DNA from: Streptomyces canus
Lineage (GTDB): Bacteria; Actinomycetota; Actinomycetes; Streptomycetales; Streptomycetaceae
DNA length: 64,000 nt
Assembly (NCBI RefSeq): GCF_030815415.1
Contig: NZ_JAUSWW010000001.1
Coordinates: 5,766,001 to 5,830,000, forward strand
Reading direction: 5' to 3'
Part shown: in pieces, positions 48,087 to 56,885 of the stretch
Layout of the letters: each line of letters begins with the position of its first letter
Position numbering within the stretch: the first letter of the stretch is position 1
The notes under the pieces: generated by a model
What the model was told of the DNA's origin: nothing
The model's database searches: none
The model's input: only the letters and a program-made list of their open reading frames with translations
Position numbers and translations under genes: made by a program

Positions 48087-48111
48087 ACACGGCTTGCCTC
48101 AAGAGCCGTGT
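48087..48111 (+). terminator. hairpin behind hrdD
   Basis: ACACGGCT (48087-48094) and AGCCGTGT (48104-48111) form an 8-base stem with a 9-base loop, 8 bases after the stop. No T run follows. Confidence 0.5.
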
Positions 48112-48517
48112 GCCCGCGTGCGCCGGGTCGTGAAAGGCGCAAACACGGCGGTGTCAGGCCGCTTCAACAGGCAGGACCCTGGGAAAAAGACTTCAGGGCC
48201 CATGAGTTCGGGTCCCGGGCGACAGTCCGGGCCCATGACCAAGTCCCGACGCACTCCCCCCGGCGCCGGGACTCTCCGCGAGCCGGACTTCGGCGCTCTC
48301 CCCCCGGGTGCCGGGGTCCGGCTCTGCCCCTTTCCGGGGCGGCGGCCTCCTCGGGAGCGGGCGGTGCCGTGGGCCCGCTCACACCGGCAAGCTATGCCCA
48401 TGTGACACAATCTGCCATCCGGCGGGCATCCCCGGAGTTCAGGTACGGGGAAGCCCGCCGTCCAGCATGCCGCGGCGCCGTCCGGCCCCGCCCCGGGTGC
48501 GGCTCGGCCCGGCCGGG
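48112..48517. other. gene-free stretch between hrdD and the WYL regulator gene
   Basis: No convincing gene was found in these 406 bases. A plus-strand frame from ATG 48202 lacks an initiation site and reads as Gly/Pro/Arg text. A 10-base direct repeat GGGCCCATGA occurs near 48197 and 48231. The AT-richer point TGTGACACAATCT near 48402 could be a binding site, but nothing supports it. Confidence 0.35.
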
Positions 48518-49483
48518 TCACCCACCAGCCGCCCGGCTCAGCCGCCCGCCCAGGTCCCGTACGCACCGCACGAGTTCCTCGGGCTCCCGCACCGTGAACT
48601 CGCAGTCCACCATCGCCAGCCGTACCGCCAGCCACTCCACGGCATCGCCCACGGTCGCCCGCAGCCGGCACCGCCCTTCCCCCAGCTCCTCCGGCTCCCC
48701 GAACCACTTCGGCAGCCGCGCCGCGATGTGCGAGGCCGGCGCCTCGAAGGTCACGTCGATCGCGTACGTCTCCTGCCACCGGTACATCGACTGCCGCAGA
48801 TACTCCGCCGCACTTCCCGTCGGCAACTCCCGCGGAGCGAACCGCGCCCCGGTCGCGAACGGCTCGCTCACCCGGTCGACCCGGAAGGTCCGCCAGTCGG
48901 CGCGATCGAGGTCGTAGGCGACGAGGTACCACCGCCGTCCCGTCGACACCAGCCGGTACGGCTCGACCACGCGCCGCGAGTCGGCCCCGTCCTTCGCCCG
49001 GTAGGCGAACCGCAGCCGCTCGTGACCGGCCACGGTGGAGGCCATCACGGTCAGCGTCTCCGGCGCGATGCTCGCCCCGTCCCCGCTGGTCAGCGGTGTG
49101 GTCGCGGCCTGCAGGGTCGACACCCGGTGGCGCAGCCGGGACGGCAGCACCTGCTCCAGCTTCGCCAGCGCCCGCACCGACGCCTCGTCGACGCCCTCCA
49201 GCGCGTGCCCGGCCCCGGCCCGCAGCCCCACCGCGATCGCCACCGCCTCCTCGTCGTCGAGGACCAGGGGCGGCATCGCCTTCCCCGCGACCAGCCGATA
49301 GCCGCCGTCGGCCCCCTTCGTCGCCTGCACGGGATAGCCCAGCTCGCGCAGCCGGTCGATGTCCCGCCGCACGGTACGGCGGGAGACGCCGAGGCGATCC
49401 GAGAGCTCACCGCCCGGCCATTCCCGCGGGGTCTGGAGGAGGGAGAGGAGCTGGAGGAGCCGTGCCGGGGTGTCCGTCGTCAT
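48518..49483 (-). CDS. HTH-WYL domain regulator (YafY/PafC-like)
   Basis: The 321-residue protein has an N-terminal winged HTH (MTTDTPARLLQLLSLLQTPR, GELSDRLGVSRRTVRRDIDR, LRELGYPVQATKGADGGYRL) and a WYL domain with YRLVSTGRRWYLVAYDLDRA and WRTFRVDRVSEP (W-Y-L / R-x-F-R-x-D motif). Such proteins sense ssDNA or other ligands and often regulate the neighbouring transporter. It is divergent from the DHA2 MFS gene at 49546, 62 bases away, and probably controls it. Confidence 0.92.
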   Translation of the reverse strand: MTTDTPARLLQLLSLLQTPREWPGGELSDRLGVSRRTVRRDIDRLRELGYPVQATKGADGGYRLVAGKAMPPLVLDDEEAVAIAVGLRAGAGHALEGVDEASVRALAKLEQVLPSRLRHRVSTLQAATTPLTSGDGASIAPETLTVMASTVAGHERLRFAYRAKDGADSRRVVEPYRLVSTGRRWYLVAYDLDRADWRTFRVDRVSEPFATGARFAPRELPTGSAAEYLRQSMYRWQETYAIDVTFEAPASHIAARLPKWFGEPEELGEGRCRLRATVGDAVEWLAVRLAMVDCEFTVREPEELVRCVRDLGGRLSRAAGG

Positions 49484-49545
49484 GAGTTCGAGGATGCCGT
49501 AGAACTAGGACACGATCTGACCTAATGCGGTCGTAGCTTCGAGAC

Positions 49546-51087
49546 ATGACCTCCACCGAACCCCTTGTGGACAGCCGGACAAGCCGGCCGAGCCAGACGT
49601 CCCAGCCCGACCGCCGTCGCTGGTTCGCCCTCGCGATCGTGATGACCGCGGCCTTCATGGACCTCGTCGACGTCACGATCGTCAACATCGCGATCCCGTC
49701 CATCCAGGCCGAGGCGGGCGCGTCCGTCAGCCAGATCCAGTGGATCACCGCCGGCTACGCGCTCGCTTTCGCCGCCGGTCTCATCACCGGCGGACGGCTC
49801 GGCGACATCCACGGCCGCAAGCGGCTGTTCCTCGTCGGCATCGGCGGCTTCACCGTCGCCTCCGCGCTGTGCGGCTTCGCCGCGAACCCGGAGATGCTGG
49901 TCGCCGCGCGGATCCTGCAAGGCGCCATGGCGGCGCTGATGGTGCCGCAGGTGCTGTCGATCGTGCACGCGACGTTCCCGGCGCACGAGCGCGGCAAGGT
50001 GTTCGGGCTCTTCGGCGCGATCGTCGGCCTGGGCGCCGTGTCCGGACCGCTGCTCGGCGCGCTGCTGACGGAGTGGAACCTGTTCGGCCTGGAGTGGCGC
50101 CCGATCTTCCTCATCAACCTGCCGGTCGGCATCGCGGGTCTGATCCTCGGCAGCCGCTACATCACCGAGTCCAGGGCGCCGCGCGCGCTGAAGCTGGACC
50201 TGGTGGGCGTCGCCCTGGTGACGCTGGGCCTGCTCATGCTGCTCTACCCGCTGACCCGCGGCCGTGAGCTGGACTGGCCGCTGTGGGGACATCTGTCGAT
50301 GGGCGGCGCGGTCGTCGTCTTCGGGGCGCTGGTGGCGTACGAGCGGCGCAAGAGCGCGCGGGACGGCTCCCCGCTGGTCGAACTGTCGCTGTTCAAGGTG
50401 AAGAGCTTCGCGGCGGGCATCGCGGTGCAGACCGTGTTCGGGATCGGGCTCGGCATCTTCTTCCTGGTGTGGACGCTCTACATGCAGACCGGTCTGGGCT
50501 GGCGTCCGCTGAAGGCGGGTCTGACCGGCGTCCCCTTCTCGATCGCGGTCTCCGTGGCGGCCGGCCTGTCCGTGCAGAAGCTGGTTCCGCGCTTCGGCCG
50601 CAAGGTGCTCCAGGCGGGCGCGCTCACCATGGCGGCGGGTGTCCTGCTCTACCTCTGGGAGGCCGACCGCTACGGCATGTCCATCGCCCCCTGGCAGATG
50701 GCCCTGCCCCTGGTCGTGATGGGCGTCGGCATGGGCCTGATCTTCGCCCCGCTGACCGACATGGTGCTCTCGGGCGTCCCGCGTGAGCACGCCGGCTCCG
50801 CGTCCGGGCTGATCAACACCGTGCAGCAGATGGGCAACGCGCTCGGACTCGGCCTGGTCTCGGTGGTCTTCTTCGGCACGATCGCCGACGATCTGCGGCC
50901 CGTCGACGTGGGCCCGGCCTTCGTGAACGCCTTCCAGCACGCGCTGTGGTGGGTGGCCGCGGTGATGGGCGTGATCTTCCTGCTGATGTTCGCGCTGCCG
51001 AAGCGGGCGGTGCAGCACGTGGAAGGGGCCGAGGCGACGGAGGCGCCTGCGGGTCCCGTGGGGGAGAAGGAGCCGGAGCTCGTCTGA
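49546..51087 (+). CDS. DHA2-type MFS efflux transporter
   Basis: The 513-residue 14-helix exporter shows MTAAFMDLVDVTIVNIAIPS (helix 1 D-x-T-I-V-N), GGRLGDIHGRKRLFLVGIGG (motif A), ARILQGAMAALMVPQVLSIV and LFGAIVGLGAVSGPLLGALL (motif C-like). Substrate unknown, probably hydrophobic compounds. TAGCTT (49534-49539) lies 6 bases before the ATG, indicating a leaderless start. A strong terminator follows the stop. It is divergent from the WYL regulator. Confidence 0.92.
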   Translation: MTSTEPLVDSRTSRPSQTSQPDRRRWFALAIVMTAAFMDLVDVTIVNIAIPSIQAEAGASVSQIQWITAGYALAFAAGLITGGRLGDIHGRKRLFLVGIGGFTVASALCGFAANPEMLVAARILQGAMAALMVPQVLSIVHATFPAHERGKVFGLFGAIVGLGAVSGPLLGALLTEWNLFGLEWRPIFLINLPVGIAGLILGSRYITESRAPRALKLDLVGVALVTLGLLMLLYPLTRGRELDWPLWGHLSMGGAVVVFGALVAYERRKSARDGSPLVELSLFKVKSFAAGIAVQTVFGIGLGIFFLVWTLYMQTGLGWRPLKAGLTGVPFSIAVSVAAGLSVQKLVPRFGRKVLQAGALTMAAGVLLYLWEADRYGMSIAPWQMALPLVVMGVGMGLIFAPLTDMVLSGVPREHAGSASGLINTVQQMGNALGLGLVSVVFFGTIADDLRPVDVGPAFVNAFQHALWWVAAVMGVIFLLMFALPKRAVQHVEGAEATEAPAGPVGEKEPELV

Positions 51088-51098
51088 ACGCGGGGGAA

Positions 51099-51138
51099 AA
51101 GGCCCGGCACCTGGGTTCCACCCGGGGTGCCGGGCCTT
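51099..51138 (+). terminator. rho-independent-type terminator after the MFS gene
   Basis: AAGGCCCGGCACC (51099-51111) and GGTGCCGGGCCTT (51126-51138) form a perfect 13-base stem with a 14-base loop, 11 bases after the stop. Confidence 0.85.
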
Positions 51139-51337
51139 CCGTCTGCCGTGAGCAGGCCCGACGGATGGTCCGGGGGCGGGCCGGAAGTCCGTTCATGCCC
51201 GACCTTCACGCCCGTTTATGTCCGGGTGGTGCCCGAACCTGTTTACTTTCCGGAAATCCGGGCGTAGCCTCCGGGCTAAACCACAAGTTCGGGCATCGGT
51301 CGGGAGCGACCGGACGGTGAGTCGGAGGCGAACGGAC

Positions 51338-52099
51338 ATGTACGCACCGGAGCGGCAGCAGGAGATCCTCCGGCTCGCGCGTGACGGCGGGCGGGTGGAC
51401 GTGGTGTCGCTGGCCGAGGAGTTCCAGGTCACCGCGGAGACGATCCGCCGGGACCTCAAGGCCCTCGACCGCGCGGGCCTTCTCCGCCGGGTGCACGGCG
51501 GTGCCATCCCCGCCGGGCGCCTCGACTTCGAGCCGGACCTCGCCGAGCGCGAGACGACGGCGGCCGACGAGAAGGACCACATCGCCAAGGCCGCCCTCGC
51601 GGAACTGCCGACCGAGGGCACCCTGATCCTCGACGCCGGCACGACGGTGGCGCGCCTCGCCGCCGCCATCCCGCTGGAGGCCTCCCTCACCGTCGTCACC
51701 CACAGCCTGCCGATCGCGGCCCGCCTCGCGGACCACCCAGGCATCCAACTGCACCTCGTCGGGGGGCGCGTGCGGCACCGTACGCGCGCGGCCGTCGACG
51801 CCTGGGCGCTCCGCGCGTACGGCGAGATCCGGGCCGATGTCCTCTTCGTGGCGGCCAACGGCTTCTCCGCCGACCACGGCCTGACCACCCCCGACCTCGC
51901 CGAGGCCGCGGTGAAGCGGGCGGCCGTGGCCGCCGCCCGCCGCGTGGTGCTGCTCGCCGACTCCGCCAAGCACGGCCAGGAGCACTTCGCCCGCTTCGGT
52001 GACCTGAGCGATGTGGACCTGCTGATCACCGACAGCGGGCTGAGCCCCGAAGACGCCCTCGCGATCGAACGCGGCGGCACGGAAGTAGTGCGCGCATGA
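51338..52099 (+). CDS. DeoR-family fructose operon repressor
   Basis: The 253-residue protein has the DeoR HTH (MYAPERQQEILRLARDGGRV, VVSLAEEFQVTAETIRRDLK, ALDRAGLLRRVHGGAIPAGR) and sugar-phosphate isomerase-like effector domain (GTLILDAGTTVARLAAAIP, VVTHSLPIAARLADHPGIQL). It is the first gene of deoR-fruK-fruA and should respond to fructose 1-phosphate. Start 51338 has GGAGG about 9 bases upstream. Its stop overlaps the fruK start (ATGA, 52096-52099). Confidence 0.92.
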   Translation: MYAPERQQEILRLARDGGRVDVVSLAEEFQVTAETIRRDLKALDRAGLLRRVHGGAIPAGRLDFEPDLAERETTAADEKDHIAKAALAELPTEGTLILDAGTTVARLAAAIPLEASLTVVTHSLPIAARLADHPGIQLHLVGGRVRHRTRAAVDAWALRAYGEIRADVLFVAANGFSADHGLTTPDLAEAAVKRAAVAAARRVVLLADSAKHGQEHFARFGDLSDVDLLITDSGLSPEDALAIERGGTEVVRA

Positions 52100-53043
52100 T
52101 CCTCACCGTCACCCCGAACCCGTCCCTGGACCGCACGTACGAGGTTCCGTCACTGGAGCGCGGCGAGGTCATCCGCGCGACCGGCGAGCGCATGGACCCC
52201 GGCGGCAAGGGCGTGAACGTCTCGCGCGCCGTGGCGGCCGCCGGGCAGCGCACGGTCGCCGTACTGCCCCTGGGCGGTGCGCCGGGGGCGCTCGTGGCGG
52301 ATCTGCTCGACGCACAGGGCATCGAGGTCGCGCCGGTCCCGGTCGCGGGCGCCACCCGCTCGAACATCGCGCTCGCGGAGGCGGACGGGGTGCTCACGAA
52401 GATCAACGCGCCGGGTCCCGAGCTGTCGGCGGAGGAGCAGGAGCTGCTCCTGGAGACGGTGCGTGCGCAGTCGCGCGAAGCGGACTGGATCGCGTGCTGC
52501 GGGAGCCTGCCGCGGGGGCTCGCGCCGTCGTGGTACGCCGAGGTGGTTGCGCGGGCGCACGCCGGGGGCGCGCGGATCGCGCTGGACACCTCGGGGCGCG
52601 CCCTGCTGGAGGCGCTGCGCGAGCGGCCCGACGTGGTGAAGCCGAACGCGGAGGAGCTCGCGGAAGCCGTCGGGCGCCCCCTGTCGACCGTGGGCGACGC
52701 GGTGAAGGCGGCAGAGGAGCTGCGCGAGATGGGCGCACGCGCCGTGCTCGCGAGCCTGGGCGCGGACGGACAGCTGCTCGTGGACGGCGCGGGCAGTTGG
52801 TTCGCGAGCGCACGGGTGGACGTCGTCCGCAGCAACGTGGGCGCCGGCGACTCCTCCCTGGCCGGCTTCCTGATCGCCGGCGGCAGCGGCCCGAAGGCCC
52901 TGGCCTCGGCGGTCGCACACGGCGCGGCGGCGGTACAGCTGCCGGGCAGCGTGATGCCGACGCCGGACGACCTGGACCCGGCCGCGGTCTCGGTGACATC
53001 CGAGGTGCCCGTGGACCGTGTGCTGAAGGAGCCGGTGTCATGA
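52096..53043 (+). CDS. fruK: 1-phosphofructokinase
   Basis: The 315-residue PfkB/ribokinase enzyme converts fructose 1-phosphate to fructose 1,6-bisphosphate. Signatures: MILTVTPNPSLDRTYEVPSL, GGKGVNVSRAVAAAG, SNIALAEADGVLTKINAPG and the anion-hole/catalytic NVGAGDSSLAGFL (GxGD). It is translationally coupled to the DeoR gene and followed by fruA after a 265-base gap, larger than usual for this operon. Confidence 0.96.
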   Translation: MILTVTPNPSLDRTYEVPSLERGEVIRATGERMDPGGKGVNVSRAVAAAGQRTVAVLPLGGAPGALVADLLDAQGIEVAPVPVAGATRSNIALAEADGVLTKINAPGPELSAEEQELLLETVRAQSREADWIACCGSLPRGLAPSWYAEVVARAHAGGARIALDTSGRALLEALRERPDVVKPNAEELAEAVGRPLSTVGDAVKAAEELREMGARAVLASLGADGQLLVDGAGSWFASARVDVVRSNVGAGDSSLAGFLIAGGSGPKALASAVAHGAAAVQLPGSVMPTPDDLDPAAVSVTSEVPVDRVLKEPVS

Positions 53044-53184
53044 ACGGACTGACGGCTTCTACGACGGTGTCGGCGCCGATGGCGTGCGGCGCACTCCCTG
53101 ATGGACCGGCCATGAAGCGGCGAGGCTCCCCGTTACTCGCCGCGGCCCGTGGGAGGCGGGGCCACCTGAGCCGCCCCGCCGCCC

Positions 53185-53219
53185 GGTGGGGGCGGGGCTT
53201 CCCCGGTTCCGCCCCCACC
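53185..53219 (+). other. intercistronic stem-loop between fruK and fruA
   Basis: GGTGGGGGCG (53185-53194) pairs perfectly with CGCCCCCACC (53210-53219), loop 15 bases, 90 bases before the fruA start. It may reduce readthrough into fruA or stabilise the fruK mRNA end. Confidence 0.5.
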
Positions 53220-53308
53220 ACCCCCTGTTTCCCCACCCGCACCCCCGTCCCCACCCCCGCCCTCGCCCACCTCTCCCCCCGGGCGATACGCGTGCGAAGG
53301 AGCCCGCG

Positions 53309-55426
53309 ATGAGCGACATGATCACCGCGGACCTGGTCGATCTCGACCTGTCCGCCGACACCAAGGAAGCGGCGGCACGCGCCCTCGCCCAGCGCATGGT
53401 GACCCTGGGCCGGGTGACCGACCTCGAGGGCTTCCTCGCCGACGTGGCCGCCCGCGAGGCACAGATGCCGACCGGTCTCGACGGCGGCATCGGCATCCCG
53501 CACTGCCGCAGCGAGCACGTCACCGAGCCGACGCTCGCCTTCGGGCGCAGTGCGGCCGGGATCGACTTCGGTGCGCCGGACGGTCCCGCCGACCTGATCT
53601 TCCTGATCGCGGCGCCCGCCGGTGCCGACGACGCCCATCTGACGATCCTGTCCTCGCTGGCGCGGCAGTTGATGAACGCCGAGTTCACCGACGCGCTGCG
53701 CTCGGTGGGGGACGCGGCGAGCGCGGCGGCGCTGATCCGCGGGGACGGGCCGGCGGCGGACGCCGGGGGCGCGGACGCTTCCGTGGGCTCGGGCGGCGCT
53801 TCCGAGGGCGCGAAGAGCGCCGTGGGTGCCTCCGTGGGCGCCTCCGCAGACTCCGTGGCGGCGTCGGGGGCGGCCTCCTCCGATGCCGCCACGGGCAACG
53901 CTTCCGGCGAGGGCGAGCGTCCCTTCCGGATCGTCGCCGTCACCTCCTGTCCGACCGGCATCGCCCACACATACATGGCGGCCGAGTCGCTGGAGAAGGC
54001 GGGCCGCGAGGCGGGCGTCGAACTCGTCGTCGAGACGCAGGGCTCGGCCGGCTTCACCCGGCTCGACCCGGCCGTCATCGCGGCGGCGGACGGCGTGATC
54101 TTCGCCCATGACGTGCCCGTACGCGACAAGGACCGCTTCGCCGGCAAGCCGACCGTCGACGTCGGTGTGAAGGCGGGCATCAACCGTCCCGCGGAACTGA
54201 TCGGCGACGTGCGCGGCAAGGCGGCGCGCGGTGAGGTGACGGGAGGCGCCGCGGCGGGCGCGGGTACTCCGGTCGAGCGGGCCGGTGAGTCCGGCGACGG
54301 CTACGGCACCAAGCTACGTAAGTGGCTGATGACCGGCGTGAGCTACATGGTCCCGTTCGTCGCGGCGGGCGGTCTGCTGATCGCTCTCGGCTTCGCCATC
54401 GGCGGCTGGGAGATCACCAAGGCGCCCTCGGTCATGGAGCACTTCTCCTGGAGCCAGGTCGACAGCTGGGGCGCCCTGCTGCTCCAGATCGGTCAGGTCG
54501 CCTTCGGCTTCCTCATCCCCGTCCTTGCCGGATACATCGCTTACGGCATGGCGGACCGCCCGGGTCTCGTCCCCGGCTTCGTCGGCGGAATGATCGCTTC
54601 CAACATCGCCGCGGGCTTCCTCGGCGGTCTGGCCGCCGGTCTGCTGGCGGGTGGCGTGGTCCTCGCGATCCAGCGGATCAAGATCCCACCGGTGATGCGC
54701 GGCATCATGCCGGTCGTGGTGATCCCTCTGATCTCCTCGATCGTCGTCGGCTTCCTGATGTTCGTCGTGATCGGTAAGCCCATCGCTGAGGCCCAGAAGG
54801 GCATGACGGACTGGCTCTCCGGCCTCTCCGGCACCAACGCCATCCTGCTCGGCGTCCTGCTCGGCCTGATGATGTGCTTCGACCTCGGCGGCCCGGTCAA
54901 CAAGGTCGCGTACGCCTTCGCCACCGCCGGCATCGCCGTCCAGGACCCCAGCGACTCCGCGATGCAGATCATGGCTGCCGTGATGGCCGCGGGCATGGTC
55001 CCGCCGCTGGGCATGGCGCTGGCGACCACCGTCCGTAAGAAGCTCTTCACACAGACCGAACGCGAGAACGGCAAGGCCGCCTGGGTCCTCGGCGCCTCCT
55101 TCATCTCCGAAGGCGCGATCCCGTTCGCCGCGGCGGACCCGCTGCGTGTCATCCCGGCCTCGATGGCGGGCGGCGCTGTCACCGGCGCCCTGTCGATGGC
55201 CTTCGGCGCCACCCTGCGCGCCCCGCACGGCGGCATCTTCGTGGTCCCGCTGATCGGCAGCCCGCTTCTCTACCTGCTGGCCATCGCCATCGGTACGGCG
55301 ATCACGGCAGGCCTGGTCATCGTCCTCAAGGGCCTGCGCAAGACGGCCCCGGACGGCGCGGCCACCGGCTCCGACGAGTCCGCGGCGGCTCCGGCGGCGG
55401 AGGCGAAGCAGCCCGTGGCGGCGTAA
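53309..55426 (+). CDS. fruA: fructose PTS permease, fused EIIA-EIIB-EIIC
   Basis: The 705-residue protein imports fructose while phosphorylating it at C1. EIIA is at about 1-150, with the phospho-accepting His65 in GIGIPHCRSEH. An Ala/Ser-rich linker follows. EIIB has Cys214 in VAVTSCPTGIAHTYMAAE. EIIC is the membrane part from about residue 335 (MTGVSYMVPFVAAGGLLIAL), with MMCFDLGGPVNKVAYAFATA and EGAIPFAAADP (substrate region). GGAG precedes ATG 53309. Third gene of the fru operon; HPr and EI are encoded elsewhere. Confidence 0.96.
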   Translation: MSDMITADLVDLDLSADTKEAAARALAQRMVTLGRVTDLEGFLADVAAREAQMPTGLDGGIGIPHCRSEHVTEPTLAFGRSAAGIDFGAPDGPADLIFLIAAPAGADDAHLTILSSLARQLMNAEFTDALRSVGDAASAAALIRGDGPAADAGGADASVGSGGASEGAKSAVGASVGASADSVAASGAASSDAATGNASGEGERPFRIVAVTSCPTGIAHTYMAAESLEKAGREAGVELVVETQGSAGFTRLDPAVIAAADGVIFAHDVPVRDKDRFAGKPTVDVGVKAGINRPAELIGDVRGKAARGEVTGGAAAGAGTPVERAGESGDGYGTKLRKWLMTGVSYMVPFVAAGGLLIALGFAIGGWEITKAPSVMEHFSWSQVDSWGALLLQIGQVAFGFLIPVLAGYIAYGMADRPGLVPGFVGGMIASNIAAGFLGGLAAGLLAGGVVLAIQRIKIPPVMRGIMPVVVIPLISSIVVGFLMFVVIGKPIAEAQKGMTDWLSGLSGTNAILLGVLLGLMMCFDLGGPVNKVAYAFATAGIAVQDPSDSAMQIMAAVMAAGMVPPLGMALATTVRKKLFTQTERENGKAAWVLGASFISEGAIPFAAADPLRVIPASMAGGAVTGALSMAFGATLRAPHGGIFVVPLIGSPLLYLLAIAIGTAITAGLVIVLKGLRKTAPDGAATGSDESAAAPAAEAKQPVAA

Positions 55427-55590
55427 GCGGCGGGAGGCGGGGGCGGGCGCAGCCGGCCCGCCCCGGCACGGCCGGCCGGTCACAACCCTGCGGGACGGGG
55501 CTGCGACCGGCCGCAGCCGTTTCATCGGCCCTGTGTGCCTTGTGTCCCTTTGGGTAGCTGTGAGTTGTTCATGGCACCTGCGAGATACGT

Positions 55591-55620
55591 CACGGTCCGG
55601 GGCCAAAGTCCCGGACCGTG
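55591..55620. terminator. hairpin downstream of fruA
   Basis: CACGGTCCGGG and CCCGGACCGTG pair perfectly around GCCAAAGT, 165 bases after fruA and 17 bases before the next start codon. No T run follows, so it may be a leader hairpin of the small gene instead. Confidence 0.45.
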
Positions 55621-55636
55621 GTGTCTACTGGGGCGC

Positions 55637-55888
55637 ATGCCTGAGCACGTCTCGATCTACCAGCTGACGGGCATGGCCGTCCTCGCCCTGGCGACCGTCG
55701 TCTGGGCGATCGGCCTGACCCGCGTCCTGCGCCGCGGCCGCGAGGCCGCCCTGTGGCGGACCTCCGCCTCCCTCCCGGCCCTCCCGTACCAGCGGCAGAC
55801 CGGCCCCGAACTGGAGTCCGTACAGCTCACTCCGGCGGAGCACGACGCGTTCGCGGGACTGGTACGACAGCTCAGCGACGGCCGCTGA
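55637..55888 (+). CDS. small single-pass membrane protein, unknown function
   Basis: The 83-residue product starts MPEHVSIYQLTGMAVLALAT with one membrane helix (TGMAVLALATVVWAIGLTRV) and a cytoplasmic basic-to-acidic tail ending LVRQLSDGR. No family recognised. High third-position GC supports coding. It is convergent with the DUF6227-like gene. Confidence 0.6.
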   Translation: MPEHVSIYQLTGMAVLALATVVWAIGLTRVLRRGREAALWRTSASLPALPYQRQTGPELESVQLTPAEHDAFAGLVRQLSDGR

Positions 55889-55931
55889 CCGAGCGGCCGA
55901 GGCGGCAGAAGCCTCACATGCGTGGAGTGGG

Positions 55932-56681
55932 TTACGAAACCCGGGCCGCGCGCTGCTCCATCGCCTCGCGCGCCGCGGCCTCGGAGACGTACACCTCGCA
56001 CATGTGCCGCCCGTCGGGCGTGGCCGTGTGCTCGACCTCCCACAGGGAGATCTCCTTGCCGTCGCGCAGCAGGAACGCGTGCTCGTAGAGCGAGAAGCAC
56101 AGCCCGATCCGCCCCGCACGGCACGGCTTGCCGAAAGCCTGCGTGATCTGGTGCGCGAACGCCGACGTCAGCAGCGTCGCCGTCTCCGCGTCCGGCCGGT
56201 CCGGGTTCTCCGCGCGGCGCAGGAGCCGGCGCGCGTGATCCGCCGAGTCGTCGGGCACGTACGCGTGCCGGGGCGCGGGGACCGGCGACAGCTGCTGCAC
56301 CGTCACCGGCAGCTCGAAGTCCGGTGCGTCCGGCGGCAGCGGCAGCCGTGCCGTGGCGGCGCGCAGCTCCTCCTCGTCGACGTACACCTCATGCTGCGGG
56401 ACGCTGCCCGGCGCGGTGTTGTGGACCAGCTCCCAGAGGGTGAGTGCCGAGCCGTCGGCGAGCAGCCAGGTGTGGCGGTACGTCTCGCGGTGCAGCCCCG
56501 CGCTGTGGTGCGCGGAGTGCAGCGAGCTGTCGTGCGCGAGCGCGCAGTCGAGTCGCCGTATCGTCTCGTCGGGCAGCTCGAAGGAGTTCAGCGCACGGCC
56601 GAGAAGTCGCGCGAGGTGCTCCTCCGGAGACTCGGGCGACTCGCGTGGCTCGTACGCTGCTGTCTCGTACGGAACGCTCAA
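55932..56681 (-). CDS. DUF6227-type Streptomyces protein
   Basis: The 249-residue protein has two related halves, each with a W-E-x-x-H-x(N/T)-(T/A) strand: LLADGSALTLWELVHNTAPG and LLRDGKEISLWEVEHTATPD, followed by EVYVDEEEL / EVYVSEAAA. The internal duplication and the HLARLLGRALNSFELPDETI start match DUF6227 as I remember it. Function unknown, cytoplasmic. GGAGA-like site upstream. Confidence 0.75.
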   Translation of the reverse strand: MSVPYETAAYEPRESPESPEEHLARLLGRALNSFELPDETIRRLDCALAHDSSLHSAHHSAGLHRETYRHTWLLADGSALTLWELVHNTAPGSVPQHEVYVDEEELRAATARLPLPPDAPDFELPVTVQQLSPVPAPRHAYVPDDSADHARRLLRRAENPDRPDAETATLLTSAFAHQITQAFGKPCRAGRIGLCFSLYEHAFLLRDGKEISLWEVEHTATPDGRHMCEVYVSEAAAREAMEQRAARVS

Positions 56682-56885
56682 GGTTTCTCCCGGCGTTGCT
56701 GCATGTCACCTTGTGGGTGCATACCGTAGCCCCTCGGTCGGACATCATGTCTGGGAACCGAGAAAACGTGCGCACAGAAAACGCTCAGGTCACGTGAGAA
56801 GTTCCCACGCGACCCGAAGATCCGTCAAAACCCGCCGGTCAGAAGGTACTTGCCGCGTCATGGCGCCCCGGCGCTCAGCGGGCGC

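Noticed and set aside
48202..48405. Plus-strand frame between hrdD and the WYL gene
   Set aside because: No initiation signal; Gly/Pro/Arg text.
53040..53312. 91-codon plus frame starting at the ATGA of fruK
   Set aside because: Poor codon bias, ends inside fruA, no family; mentioned only as a possible leader frame.
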